Shown piece after piece: positions 6,247 to 13,139 of a stretch of 13,139 nt of DNA; the stretch's first letter is position 1; each line of letters opens with the position of its first letter. Source of the stretch: 43-108 sp001915545. GTDB lineage: Bacteria; Bacteroidota; Bacteroidia; Bacteroidales; Bacteroidaceae. The translations under genes and the position numbers were made by a program. A model generated the notes under the pieces. The model was not told the origin of the DNA, ran no database searches, and saw only the letters and a list, made by a program, of their open reading frames with translations. Location: positions 1-13,139 of the forward strand of contig CABUGV010000059.1 of assembly GCA_902491215.1 (NCBI GenBank), in the 5' to 3' direction.

Positions 6247-7139
6247 CAAGTTTTGCGCTCTTTCATGCGACGCCGCACCTTTTCAACAAATTCATAATTT
6301 TTAAGTCCCCAGCCAGGAACTGCCAAAAGCGATGATGGAGACTGGGAGACGAAACGTTCGAGTACGATGTCTGGACGAAGGAGTTCTACAAAATCGATGA
6401 CCAGATCGACATACTCATCAGCTGAATAAAGATGGAAATCCTGTGGTGAAGTTTCATATTCTTCAGCCATACGTGTCCCTTTAATCAGCTGCAGCTGGTG
6501 AAGCTTCAATGTGTCCAAAGGCAAAGATGAAATGGTTGCAGCCTGTGCACGTATCTCTTCAGGCGTCTCGCCCGGCAAGCCAAGAATCATGTGTCCGCCA
6601 GTTATGATGCCACGCGAGGCTGTACGCTCAACGGCATCTCGGGTACACTGGAAATCATGTCCGCGGTTTATGCGAACCAAGGTCTTGTCGTACGTGCTCT
6701 CGATGCCATACTCGACTATGAGAAAGCAACGACGGTTGAGCACTTCCAAATAGTCAAGAAGTTCATCGGGCATACAGTCGGGACGCGTGCCGATGACTAG
6801 TCCTACGACACCATCAACAGAAAGTGCTTCTTCGTATTTGGCCTTTATTTCTTCGAGTTCGCCGTATGTATTGGTGTAAGCCTGAAAATATGCCAGATAT
6901 TTCATTTCGGGATATTTTCGTGCAAAAAAGTTTTTTCCTTCTTCCAACTGTTCTGCAACAGTGCGCTCGGTTCTGCAATATGCCGGATTGAAAGTCTGGT
7001 TATTGCAATACGTACATCCGCCTACGCCTAGACGTCCATCACGATTGGGACAGGTGAAGCCGGCATTGATTGATATTTTCTGAACCTTCTCACCTACCTT
7101 TTCCTTCAACCAAGGACCAAATTCATTATATAAATCCAT
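6222..7139 (-). CDS. TIGR01212-family radical SAM protein (YhcC-like)
   Basis: A 305-residue cytoplasmic protein with an atypical radical SAM cysteine cluster, C30-x11-C42-x2-C45, within GFTCPNRDGRLGVGGCTYCN. This is the signature of the TIGR01212 group, which includes E. coli YhcC. The cluster binds a 4Fe-4S centre and S-adenosylmethionine. Other family-like stretches are GTRPDC (about 116-121), VEYGIES (143-149), INRGHD and GGHMILGLPGET (186-197), typical of the barrel strands. The length is normal for the family. The substrate is not established to my knowledge. The gene follows the CotH gene on the same strand but is separated from it by a large hairpin, and no clear promoter box was found between them. 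Confidence 0.92.
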   Translation of the reverse strand: MDLYNEFGPWLKEKVGEKVQKISINAGFTCPNRDGRLGVGGCTYCNNQTFNPAYCRTERTVAEQLEEGKNFFARKYPEMKYLAYFQAYTNTYGELEEIKAKYEEALSVDGVVGLVIGTRPDCMPDELLDYLEVLNRRCFLIVEYGIESTYDKTLVRINRGHDFQCTRDAVERTASRGIITGGHMILGLPGETPEEIRAQAATISSLPLDTLKLHQLQLIKGTRMAEEYETSPQDFHLYSADEYVDLVIDFVELLRPDIVLERFVSQSPSSLLAVPGWGLKNYEFVEKVRRRMKERKTWQGRLYNI

Positions 7140-7165
7140 AAAAAACTGTTTCTTTTCACATGAAC

Positions 7166-7231
7166 GGTGCAGAGGATTATGTGTATACTTCTACATGTAT
7201 CATACAGGCTGTACACATAATCCACTGCACC
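7166..7231. terminator. Large near-perfect hairpin between CotH and radical SAM genes
   Basis: The arms at 7166-7185 and 7212-7231 are 20 bases each with a single A·A mismatch (7173/7224), around a 26-base loop; the left arm begins GGTGCAGAGG. It lies 34 bp after the CotH stop and 26 bp before the radical SAM ATG, both on the minus strand. The nearest U-run on that strand (7145-7140) is 20 bases beyond the stem. It may terminate the CotH transcript, act as a leader structure for the radical SAM gene, or be a DNA palindrome. Its identity as a terminator is uncertain; the structure itself is certain. Confidence 0.55.
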
Positions 7232-7265
7232 TATTCAAAAACTTGTATTCGCTTTGTTCAATCTG

Positions 7266-9293
7266 TTATTTCATAAACTTTGCACTGCGATTCTTACCAC
7301 CGCATGTCCAAGAAACGATGTAAACTCCGTCAGGAAGATTACCGGCATTGAATTCTTCATCTGCACGGAACTGGCCGACGATACGTCCATCTGAAGTGTA
7401 AATGCGGGCTGTAAACGTCAGCTGTTCAGGAGAAGCTGAGCCGAAATGGAAAATCTGCGTCTGAGGATTGTATGCCAAAGCATATTCATCTGGTTCAACA
7501 ACACCGATACCTACATCCTCACCCGGTTCATCAGGAAGTTCTTCGTCTGGTATGATATACCACAAACGGTTTGTACTTGTAGAATTCTTTCCGTCGGTCG
7601 TCCAGCTCAAAAGTGCAGTGCCGTCGGCAGAGTTTCCTCCCTCAAGGTTTGCAGTATGCTTTGAACGCTTGTTTATGATATTGTAATATCCTGATGTACC
7701 CTGAGGTTTGATGGTCCACAACTGTCTATCGTCATCGGGATTGACAGCTGCCACATTAAGATGCGTTCCGGTATTAGTAGTTTCAGTACTGTAACCTTGT
7801 GTCGGATCGTTAAGAGCAACATTTCCATGACGGTTGATAATTTGGAAATAATTGCCGACCTGACGAATCTCCCAATTCTGAGTTGTGTGTTCGGGATTAT
7901 TAGTCCACGTACATACCTCGGCACCCGCAACCGTGTCACAATTCACAATGTCTACAGCCTTTGCTGTACTGGCATTAGTGATACGATAGTAAAAACTGTC
8001 CGGTACAAATTCAGGTGTTTCTTCCGCAGGCTGCTTGTTGGCAAAAGCATTTCCGAGAAAGGCATTGTGGTTATGAATGAAATTCTTGAGATCTGTCACG
8101 TACTGACTGTAAGAAGAATAAAGCACACGTTCGTTGTACATTCTTACATCAATACCCCATTTCTTGTAGTTCAACTCCTGAGACTCCTGTATGAGATCAT
8201 TGATGCTGTCAATTCTGGCCATCAGAAAATCTTCGAAACCATTGTCGCAGATTTCATTCCAACGGCGTGTGATAAGTTTTGAGAACCATGGGTCTTCCCA
8301 CATACGGTTGATCCATATACGTGCCTGACCATAACCGATGTCGGACATAAGTTCGTTTGTAGTATCGCCTTTGCGAACATCGTTTGCATAAGCTATATCA
8401 TAATCCCAAAGCGGTCCCCAATAAAGCAAAGGGTCGCCCTGTTCCTTATAGAAATATGTGCTGTAGAATCCATCAATATTGGCAGAAACCTCAGTTGCAA
8501 TATACCAAGCGGCAAGAGTGGCAGAATCGACAAGGGCACGATATCCGTTTTCAGGGTCGTCAAAGTTCTCACCCATCAGGATGCGCTCGAAATTATTTAT
8601 GTAATCTATGATATATCTGTTCTGTCGATCCACAATTTCATCTTCATCTGGATAATGGATGCGTATAGGCACTGCGACCTGGCTGGTAACAAAACAGTTG
8701 CCGTCTTCCCAGCCATCGACCTCCAGAAGATAACCACCTGTTATGTCGGCTCCGTCAGGAAGCGGATAATCCTGTTCTGTAACATCCACACGTTTTCCGC
8801 GAACCTCTACCTGGTCGCTTATCTGATAGTTTCCGAGATATTCTCCATTAAGAGTGACATCAACAAACTTTGTGGCAGGATTGAAAGGAAGTCCAAGGAA
8901 TTCTCCAACCAAAGAAGTAACAGCATTGCGCATCAAAGTTTTGTCTGCAGCATTTGCCAAGAGAGTCCAGCTCTTAGCTTTAGCGTAATCTTCACCAAGA
9001 AATTCTTTTTTTGATTCGAACTTCAGTCTGTACGGTTTCTTACGCAGGTTCCATGTAGAATTTCCACGTCCGCGTATATTGAGATCATCGTAAAATGTAA
9101 CCTCGTCATTTTCATCAACGAAGTATATTGATCCCTTGATGTAGTTCTCCTTGCTGGTAATTGGTGCACCATTCTCTGTAAAAATATACAAAGCAGGAAG
9201 ATTTGTTAGTCTCTTGTATTCTTGAGCACTGACATTGATTGACAGAATGAATGACAGCAGAGACATGATGAAGTAAGTAAAATTTCGTTTCAT
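7266..9293 (-). CDS. Secreted CotH-kinase protein with ricin trefoil and T9SS tail
   Basis: A 675-residue protein exported by a signal peptide (about residues 1-23, ending NVSA). A CotH domain spans about 30-420, with the family motifs GRGNSTW (75-81) and GPLWDYD (293-299). CotH proteins are atypical protein kinases in Bacillus spore coats; the role of secreted Bacteroidota forms is not established. Next comes a ricin-type beta-trefoil (about 434-583) whose three subdomains each end in a QxW-like element (QNW, QLW, RLW), suggesting glycan binding. After a Pro/Asp/Glu linker (586-602), the end from about 604 resembles a type IX secretion sorting domain, with TSDGRIVGQF, LPDGVYIV and a final KFMK. 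The protein would therefore be secreted or attached to the cell surface. An ATG two codons upstream (9299) is also possible. Confidence 0.9.
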   Translation of the reverse strand: MKRNFTYFIMSLLSFILSINVSAQEYKRLTNLPALYIFTENGAPITSKENYIKGSIYFVDENDEVTFYDDLNIRGRGNSTWNLRKKPYRLKFESKKEFLGEDYAKAKSWTLLANAADKTLMRNAVTSLVGEFLGLPFNPATKFVDVTLNGEYLGNYQISDQVEVRGKRVDVTEQDYPLPDGADITGGYLLEVDGWEDGNCFVTSQVAVPIRIHYPDEDEIVDRQNRYIIDYINNFERILMGENFDDPENGYRALVDSATLAAWYIATEVSANIDGFYSTYFYKEQGDPLLYWGPLWDYDIAYANDVRKGDTTNELMSDIGYGQARIWINRMWEDPWFSKLITRRWNEICDNGFEDFLMARIDSINDLIQESQELNYKKWGIDVRMYNERVLYSSYSQYVTDLKNFIHNHNAFLGNAFANKQPAEETPEFVPDSFYYRITNASTAKAVDIVNCDTVAGAEVCTWTNNPEHTTQNWEIRQVGNYFQIINRHGNVALNDPTQGYSTETTNTGTHLNVAAVNPDDDRQLWTIKPQGTSGYYNIINKRSKHTANLEGGNSADGTALLSWTTDGKNSTSTNRLWYIIPDEELPDEPGEDVGIGVVEPDEYALAYNPQTQIFHFGSASPEQLTFTARIYTSDGRIVGQFRADEEFNAGNLPDGVYIVSWTCGGKNRSAKFMK

Positions 9294-9327
9294 AATCATT
9301 AAGTATTAACTGAGGTTCGACGATAAG

Positions 9328-9357
9328 CAAAAATAGCAAAATTTAAGAAATCAGAAA
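9328..9357 (-). promoter_or_regulatory. Candidate promoter of the CotH gene
   Basis: On the minus strand TATTTTTG (9335-9328) matches TAnnTTTG exactly, and a TTTC (9357-9354) lies 18 bases upstream as an imperfect -33 element. The start site would fall about 28 bases before the ATG at 9293. The -7 context GCTATTTTTG is identical to that of the dipeptidyl peptidase promoter. Confidence 0.55.
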
Positions 9358-9437
9358 TGGCATTAGCTGTAAATATATTGCAAATGGCACACTATCGGAG
9401 CTATTTGGTCTTTATATCAACATGTATGAAACAAAAA

Positions 9438-9472
9438 AGCAGGTCGTGCAGATATAAATTTGCACGCCTGCT
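9438..9472 (-). terminator. Rho-independent terminator of the CCA-adding enzyme gene
   Basis: The arms AGCAGGTCGTGCA (9438-9450) and TGCACGCCTGCT (9461-9472) pair with one bulged base around a 10-base A+T-rich loop. On the minus strand the stem is followed directly by a run of T's (9437 down to 9433), the classic terminator form. It lies 50 bp beyond the stop at 9522. The rest of the 9300-9521 gap holds only the CotH promoter and no gene. Confidence 0.85.
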
Positions 9473-9521
9473 TATATTCAATAAAATATCAAATCTAAAT
9501 TCTTTTGCTGTTAACAGTCAA

Positions 9522-10988
9522 TCAAAGATTGTCTACAACTTTAAGCCCCATCTGCGAAGCCTGTTCTATAAGAAAAGCCTTGGCCGGCTCATACTCATTT
9601 GGTATACGGCCATCCAGAATTGCATCTTTAATCAATGTTTTCAGTACACCGACTTCACGGCATGGAGATAGATTGAACATCTTCATTATGTCTTCTCCTG
9701 AAACCGGTGGCTGGAAGTTGCGTATACGGTCTTTTTCTTCTATGTCGACAAGTTTCTTACGTACAAGCTTGAAATTATCGATAAACCGTTTTTTCTTCTG
9801 CTCATTCTTGGAAGTGATATCTGCCTCGCACAATGTCATTAGATCGTCGATGTCATCGCCTGCCTCAAACAGCAGACGCCTTACGGCAGAGTCTGTCACC
9901 TCGTCATCGGCAATAGCAATAGGACGCATGTGAAGACCAACAAGCTTCTGGACATACTTCATCTTTTCATTCATCGGCAACTTCATTTTTCTGAATATCT
10001 CAGGCACCATCTTCTCGCCAATGAAATTATGGTTATGGAAAGTCCATCCCAAAGCAGGATCCCATCTTTTACTCTTAGGTTTACCTATATCATGAAGTAT
10101 TGAGGCCCAACGAAGCCACAATTTTCTTTCAGCTTTATCACCATCCCAATCTGCTGTTATCTTCGCCACGTTGTCTAGAACCTCCAGCGTATGGTAGAAA
10201 TTGTCCTTATGGGCTCTGCCGTTGACAGTTTCGACTCCTTCCAAAGCATAAAGTTCTGGGAAAATAAGTTTCAGCAAACCGCTTCTTTCCAAGTCGACAA
10301 AACCTTTTGAAGGGACTGGTGAAAGTATGATTTTATTCAGTTCATCCGCTATACGCTCACGTGATATTATTGAAATGCGTTCACAGTTCCTTTCTATGGC
10401 TTCGAAAGTTTCATCTTCGATAAAAAAGTTCAACTGAGTCGCAAAGCGGATGCAACGCAACATTCGCAGAGGATCGTCACTGAACGTTGTATCAGGATCG
10501 AGAGGCGTGCGAATAATTCTGTCCTCCAAATCCTCAAGGCCGTAGAAAGGATCGACCAATTCACCGAAACGGGCAGAATTTAGACACAAAGCCATTGCAT
10601 TTATAGTGAAATCCCTGCGGTTCTGATCATCTTCGAGTGTACCATCCTCAACTGCCGGCTTACGCGAATCGTGGCTGTAGCTTTCACGCCTTGCACCAAC
10701 AAATTCCACTTCCAGACCCTTATATTTGACTTGAGCTGTTCCGAAATTACGGAAAACAGAAAGATGTGCTCTCTTGCCGAGCTTACTCGCCAAAGCACCA
10801 GCCATTACTATTCCACTTCCGACTACCACAACATCTATATCGTTCGATGTGCGCTCAAGAAAAATGTCACGGACATACCCGCCTATGACGTAGCATTCAA
10901 GTCCAAGTTCATCGGCAGTCTCTGAGATTAGTCTGAAAATAGGATGCTTCAACGAATCCTTAAGTTCTTTTTCGGATAAATTTATCAT
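9522..10988 (-). CDS. cca: CCA-adding tRNA nucleotidyltransferase with HD domain
   Basis: A 488-residue cytoplasmic enzyme that builds or repairs the CCA end of tRNA from CTP and ATP. The class II nucleotidyltransferase head is clear: GGYVRD (36-41) and the metal-binding D50-I-D52. Next are RRDFTINAMAL (124-134), for template-free base selection, and DPLRMLRCIRFA (172-183). An HD domain follows, with HDIGKP at 299-304 and further histidines at 319-321, as in the HDIG-containing forms common in Bacteroidota. An upstream ATG (11033) is rejected because a perfect TATTTTTG box at 11016-11009 lies inside that extension, and the protein then starts normally at MINLSEKELK. The gene stands alone, with its own promoter and terminator. 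Confidence 0.95.
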   Translation of the reverse strand: MINLSEKELKDSLKHPIFRLISETADELGLECYVIGGYVRDIFLERTSNDIDVVVVGSGIVMAGALASKLGKRAHLSVFRNFGTAQVKYKGLEVEFVGARRESYSHDSRKPAVEDGTLEDDQNRRDFTINAMALCLNSARFGELVDPFYGLEDLEDRIIRTPLDPDTTFSDDPLRMLRCIRFATQLNFFIEDETFEAIERNCERISIISRERIADELNKIILSPVPSKGFVDLERSGLLKLIFPELYALEGVETVNGRAHKDNFYHTLEVLDNVAKITADWDGDKAERKLWLRWASILHDIGKPKSKRWDPALGWTFHNHNFIGEKMVPEIFRKMKLPMNEKMKYVQKLVGLHMRPIAIADDEVTDSAVRRLLFEAGDDIDDLMTLCEADITSKNEQKKKRFIDNFKLVRKKLVDIEEKDRIRNFQPPVSGEDIMKMFNLSPCREVGVLKTLIKDAILDGRIPNEYEPAKAFLIEQASQMGLKVVDNL

Positions 10989-11008
10989 CTGAATATCATT
11001 TATGTGTA

Positions 11009-11016
11009 CAAAAATA
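11009..11016 (-). promoter_or_regulatory. -7 element (TATTTTTG) of the CCA-adding enzyme gene
   Basis: The minus strand reads TATTTTTG at 11016-11009, 20 bases before the ATG at 10988. That implies a leader of about 15 bases. No clear TTTG lies at the usual -33 distance. Its position inside the longest open frame decides the gene start. Confidence 0.6.
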
Positions 11017-11058
11017 CGATTTTTCAGCATCATAACTTAAATGCTCGCTGGAAAATTG

Positions 11059-11066
11059 TACTTTTG
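11059..11066 (+). promoter_or_regulatory. -7 element (TACTTTTG) for the 11153 lipoprotein gene
   Basis: TACTTTTG matches TAnnTTTG and lies 86 bp before the ATG. It sits 43 bp from the divergent -7 box of the CCA-adding enzyme, so the two promoters are back to back in the 10989-11152 gap. No good -33 match was found. Confidence 0.5.
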
Positions 11067-11152
11067 CGTATATGTCAATGCTTTACCGATGGCTTACGTT
11101 GTCAGTAAAAGACTGCGACAAATCAAGTGTAACACTCAAAACATGAAAACCT

Positions 11153-11983
11153 ATGTTTAGAAAAATCTTTATAGCATCATTAGCCATCCTTGCTATATCA
11201 TGCGGTAACAGTGACGAGAAAAATGCAGAACGTCTTTTGGAAGAAGGCAACATAGCCTTGAGTGAAAAACGCTTCGATGATGCAAGAAATATAATTGATT
11301 CTTTGCGCACTACATATCCAAATGCCATTGAGGCTCGAAGAAAAGCCATAAGTCTGGAAGCACACATAGAATTGGAAGCAGCCAAAAGCGGTTTGTCCAG
11401 AATAGACAGTCTGCTCGAACAGACAAACAGAGAAGTAGAAAGACTCAAGAAAGGTTTTGTACTCGAGAAAGATGAAAAATATCAGGCAACCGGTTACTAT
11501 GTTGTCAAGAATCAGATAAGCAACGCTAAACACAGAACTGCATTGAAAGCAGAAGTCAACGAAGAAGGACTTATGGTTTTGATATCAGTTCTTAAAGGGC
11601 AAAAACTCAATCACAAGAGCATAAAGGTTGAAACGCCTTCAGGAGAATCTGCACAAACACCTGAATGCTTCTCATTCCTCCATCACAGCGTAGCCGGATA
11701 TGTTGAAGAAAGCAGCTATAAACTGGGTGAAGACGGAGGTGTCATCAAATTCATTACAGAAAGTCCGGGCAACATCACCGTAACCATTCAAGGAAGCAAA
11801 GAGGTAAAATACCAGCTTTCGCCTTCAGACAAGAATGCAATAAAAAGCTGTTACGAACTGTCTACTGCAATGACAAAGCAAAGACAGCTCATCCAACAGG
11901 CTAAAGATCTCAACACTAAAGTTAAATTCTATCTGAAAAAGATTTCTCTTGACGAAAGCCAGAACGCAGGAGCAGAAGAATAA
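11153..11983 (+). CDS. Lipoprotein of unknown function with TPR-like helices
   Basis: A 276-residue protein with a lipoprotein signal: basic start, hydrophobic residues 5-15, lipobox AISC with C17 as the lipidated cysteine, then GNSDE. Residues 23-77 form two or three amphipathic helices resembling a tetratricopeptide unit, with alanine and tyrosine positions in ERLLEEGNIALSEKRFDDA and IDSLRTTYPNA. A charged, probably coiled-coil segment (78-105) follows. The middle part (about 110-222) is rich in predicted strands, including GLMVLISVLKG and NITVTIQG, and the C-terminus (226-265) is helical again. I do not recognise a named family. It may share a transcript with the DNA glycosylase gene 45 bp downstream, but the products do not suggest a shared role. 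Confidence 0.8.
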   Translation: MFRKIFIASLAILAISCGNSDEKNAERLLEEGNIALSEKRFDDARNIIDSLRTTYPNAIEARRKAISLEAHIELEAAKSGLSRIDSLLEQTNREVERLKKGFVLEKDEKYQATGYYVVKNQISNAKHRTALKAEVNEEGLMVLISVLKGQKLNHKSIKVETPSGESAQTPECFSFLHHSVAGYVEESSYKLGEDGGVIKFITESPGNITVTIQGSKEVKYQLSPSDKNAIKSCYELSTAMTKQRQLIQQAKDLNTKVKFYLKKISLDESQNAGAEE

Positions 11984-11991
11984 AAATGCTT

Positions 11992-12006
11992 TAAACAGAC
12001 TGTTTA
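11992..12006. repeat. 15-bp palindrome in the gap before the glycosylase gene
   Basis: TAAACAG and CTGTTTA flank a single central base. It is the only dyad in the 45-bp gap, 22 bp before the downstream ATG. It could be a protein-binding site for the DNA-repair gene or a chance palindrome; it is too small and A+T-rich to be a good terminator. Confidence 0.35.
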
Positions 12007-12028
12007 CCAATATTCATAAACAATTGCA

Positions 12029-12694
12029 ATGATAGACAGACAAACAACTGACAATATAAATCGTGAATGCTTTCTTAATATAGAAAACATAAAACGCAGT
12101 ACAGAGGATGCCGAATGGCATCCTCTTATTCCTTTTCTCCCTGAGAATGCCCACGTACTCTTTCTTGGAAGTTTCCCGCCTCAGAGAAAACGCTGGTGCA
12201 TGGACTTCTTCTATCCTAATTTCATCAATGACCATTGGAGAATTGAAGGAGAGATATTCTTCAACGACAAGAATCATTTCGTCGACACGGCCAACAAAAC
12301 CTTCAAACTTGATGAAATTACAAAGTTTCTACGCGAAAAAGGTATTGCTCTATACGACACAGCAGAAGCTGTAAAAAGATTGCAGGACAATGCATCAGAC
12401 AAATTTCTTGAAATAGTACATCCGACAGACATTAAAGGCCTAATGCAAACGATTCCTCACTGCGAAGCAATCGTTACAACAGGACAGAAGGCAACGGAAA
12501 CACTTTGCTCAAGTTTGGGACTGACAGCAATACCGAAAGTAGCTACTTCCATTAACGCAGGAAATCTTAAAACAATTGAAGGGAAACAAGTCAGAATATT
12601 CCGTTTACCGTCATCTTCGAGAGCATATCCGCTTTCATTGGAAAAGAAAGTTGAAGCGTACAGAAAAATGTTTCATGAAGTCGGCATGCTCTGA
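12029..12694 (+). CDS. Uracil-DNA glycosylase superfamily protein, HDG-like
   Basis: A 221-residue cytoplasmic protein expected to remove damaged bases such as deaminated ones from DNA. LGSFPP (46-51) and the downstream stretch FFYPNFINDHW (60-70) correspond to the first active-site region. LPSSSRAYP (193-201) corresponds to the DNA-intercalating loop. These resemble the hypoxanthine-DNA glycosylase group, where the segments read roughly LGS.PG, YY.HPRN.FW and LPSTSPAN; N67 would be the asparagine of the first region. The fit is by eye, so the substrate (deoxyinosine, uracil or another base) is uncertain. About 30 N-terminal residues precede the core. The TGQKA segment (151-155) is also typical of the fold. 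No promoter box is visible, so cotranscription with the upstream lipoprotein gene is likely. Confidence 0.82.
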   Translation: MIDRQTTDNINRECFLNIENIKRSTEDAEWHPLIPFLPENAHVLFLGSFPPQRKRWCMDFFYPNFINDHWRIEGEIFFNDKNHFVDTANKTFKLDEITKFLREKGIALYDTAEAVKRLQDNASDKFLEIVHPTDIKGLMQTIPHCEAIVTTGQKATETLCSSLGLTAIPKVATSINAGNLKTIEGKQVRIFRLPSSSRAYPLSLEKKVEAYRKMFHEVGML

Positions 12695-12770
12695 AACAGT
12701 ACACACAAATAAAAGCATCACAACTAATCTATACACAAGCAGGCGGTTTGCATGTATCTGCGCTATAAAT
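12695..12770. other. Intergenic stretch after the glycosylase gene
   Basis: No gene or strong structure is seen here. It lies between the glycosylase stop and the first hairpin of the IS-side region, and may contain the boundary of the insertion element. Confidence 0.4.
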
Positions 12771-12793
12771 AGGGATATTCAGTAAATGTCCCT
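12771..12793. repeat. Small inverted repeat, possible IS end or hairpin
   Basis: AGGGATAT (12771-12778) and ATGTCCCT (12786-12793) pair with a single G-T mismatch over a 7-base loop. It is downstream of the minus-strand transposase and could be part of the element's terminal region. The other end of the element is outside the window, so this cannot be confirmed. Confidence 0.35.
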
Positions 12794-12803
12794 AAAAAGT
12801 AAT

Positions 12804-12846
12804 ATGGCATATAAAGTCGATAGAGTATAATCACTTTATGTGCCAT
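12804..12846 (-). terminator. Hairpin downstream of the transposase, probable terminator
   Basis: Arms of 14 bases (12804-12817 and 12833-12846) pair with one G-T wobble over a 15-base loop; the left arm begins ATGGCATATA. On the minus strand, TTACTTTTTAG follows the stem (12803 down to 12793), giving a T-run suited to ending transcription from the transposase side. Confidence 0.5.
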
Positions 12847-12950
12847 TATTATTGCCCATTTTCCGTGTTTTTTCATATAATCCTATCTGTTGGACATGAC
12901 GTTTCGGAAGAAGTCTGATGACCTCTTCTGATCCTGTCTGTAAATTCATG

Positions 12951-13139
12951 TCATGCCGCTTTATCCGATCGGTTTCTGATCTTGTCTATCATCAGTACGG
13001 CATTTGCCGTATGTATTCCGAAGAAGATCCAAAGGATTTCCGTCTTCCTGTTCCTTGCCTTTATCCTTGAGAGCGAGTAATGCTGCTTCTGGGTGCCGAA
13101 GCTTCCTTCAAGACGGGTGGCCCTTTCCTTGGAGAGTTC
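12951..13139 (-). mobile_element. C-terminal fragment of a DDE-type IS transposase
   Basis: Entering from the right edge on the minus strand, an open frame of 62 codons ends at TGA (12951-12953). The protein runs from ELSKERATRLEGSFG through QKQHYSL and RIKARNRKTEILWIF to FGIHTANAVLMI, and ends in a basic tail. The ERATRLEGSFG segment matches the glutamate region of DDE transposases of the IS1182/IS4-like kind. The family name is tentative because the rest of the gene is outside the window. No frameshift or early stop is seen in the visible part, so the copy may be intact. The 150 or so bases beyond the stop look like non-coding IS tail. Confidence 0.8.

Noticed and set aside
7761..8282. 173-codon plus-strand frame opposite the CotH gene
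   Set aside because: It is antisense to conserved CotH and trefoil sequence, with no promoter, motif or signal.
9357..9671. Plus-strand frame across the CotH-CCA intergenic region
   Set aside because: It runs through the terminator at 9438-9472 and into the antisense of the CCA-adding gene; no family resemblance.
10989..11033. A 15-codon upstream extension of the CCA-adding enzyme
   Set aside because: A perfect TATTTTTG -7 box lies inside it, so transcription probably starts after this ATG.

Overview
The window reads as a chromosomal segment of a Bacteroidota bacterium, most likely Prevotella or a close relative. Three things point there. Several genes are preceded by the Bacteroidota -7 promoter element TAnnTTTG. 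A CotH-type secreted protein ends in what looks like a type IX secretion sorting domain. The gene set is typical of the group: an S9B dipeptidyl peptidase IV, DUF4230 proteins, short lipoproteins and a Bacteroidota-type transposase tail. These are family-level readings from the translated sequence; no database search was run.

Left part (1-2339): the first 18 codons of a minus-strand gene run off the left edge. Directly upstream of it is an array of four 22-bp tandem repeats (69-156), each built as TAC-N10-GTA with a few variants. To the right is a three-gene plus-strand operon: ABC ATPase, six-helix membrane protein and a short YtrA-type GntR regulator. The reading frames overlap by 4 and 8 bp. 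A perfect 40-bp palindrome (323-362) sits on the predicted operon promoter, and its core has the same TAC-N10-GTA geometry as the array. The simplest model is autoregulation by the GntR protein, possibly extended to the divergent gene. A two-way terminator closes the operon.

Middle part (2382-7139): a minus-strand periplasmic dipeptidyl peptidase IV is convergent with the operon. It is divergent from a plus-strand pair of DUF4230 proteins, one a lipoprotein and one membrane-anchored. A convergent minus-strand TIGR01212-type radical SAM protein follows; its terminator hairpin overlaps its own stop codon.

Right part (7140-13139): a very strong 66-nt hairpin separates the radical SAM gene from a secreted CotH-kinase/ricin-trefoil protein. 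A minus-strand CCA-adding tRNA nucleotidyltransferase follows, with its own promoter and terminator. Next come a plus-strand lipoprotein of unknown function and a uracil-DNA-glycosylase-superfamily enzyme resembling the hypoxanthine-DNA glycosylases. The right edge holds about 250 bp without a gene and the C-terminal end of a minus-strand IS transposase.

Most of the window is ordinary core genome. The part most worth a second look is the 1-392 regulatory region with its repeat array and palindrome.
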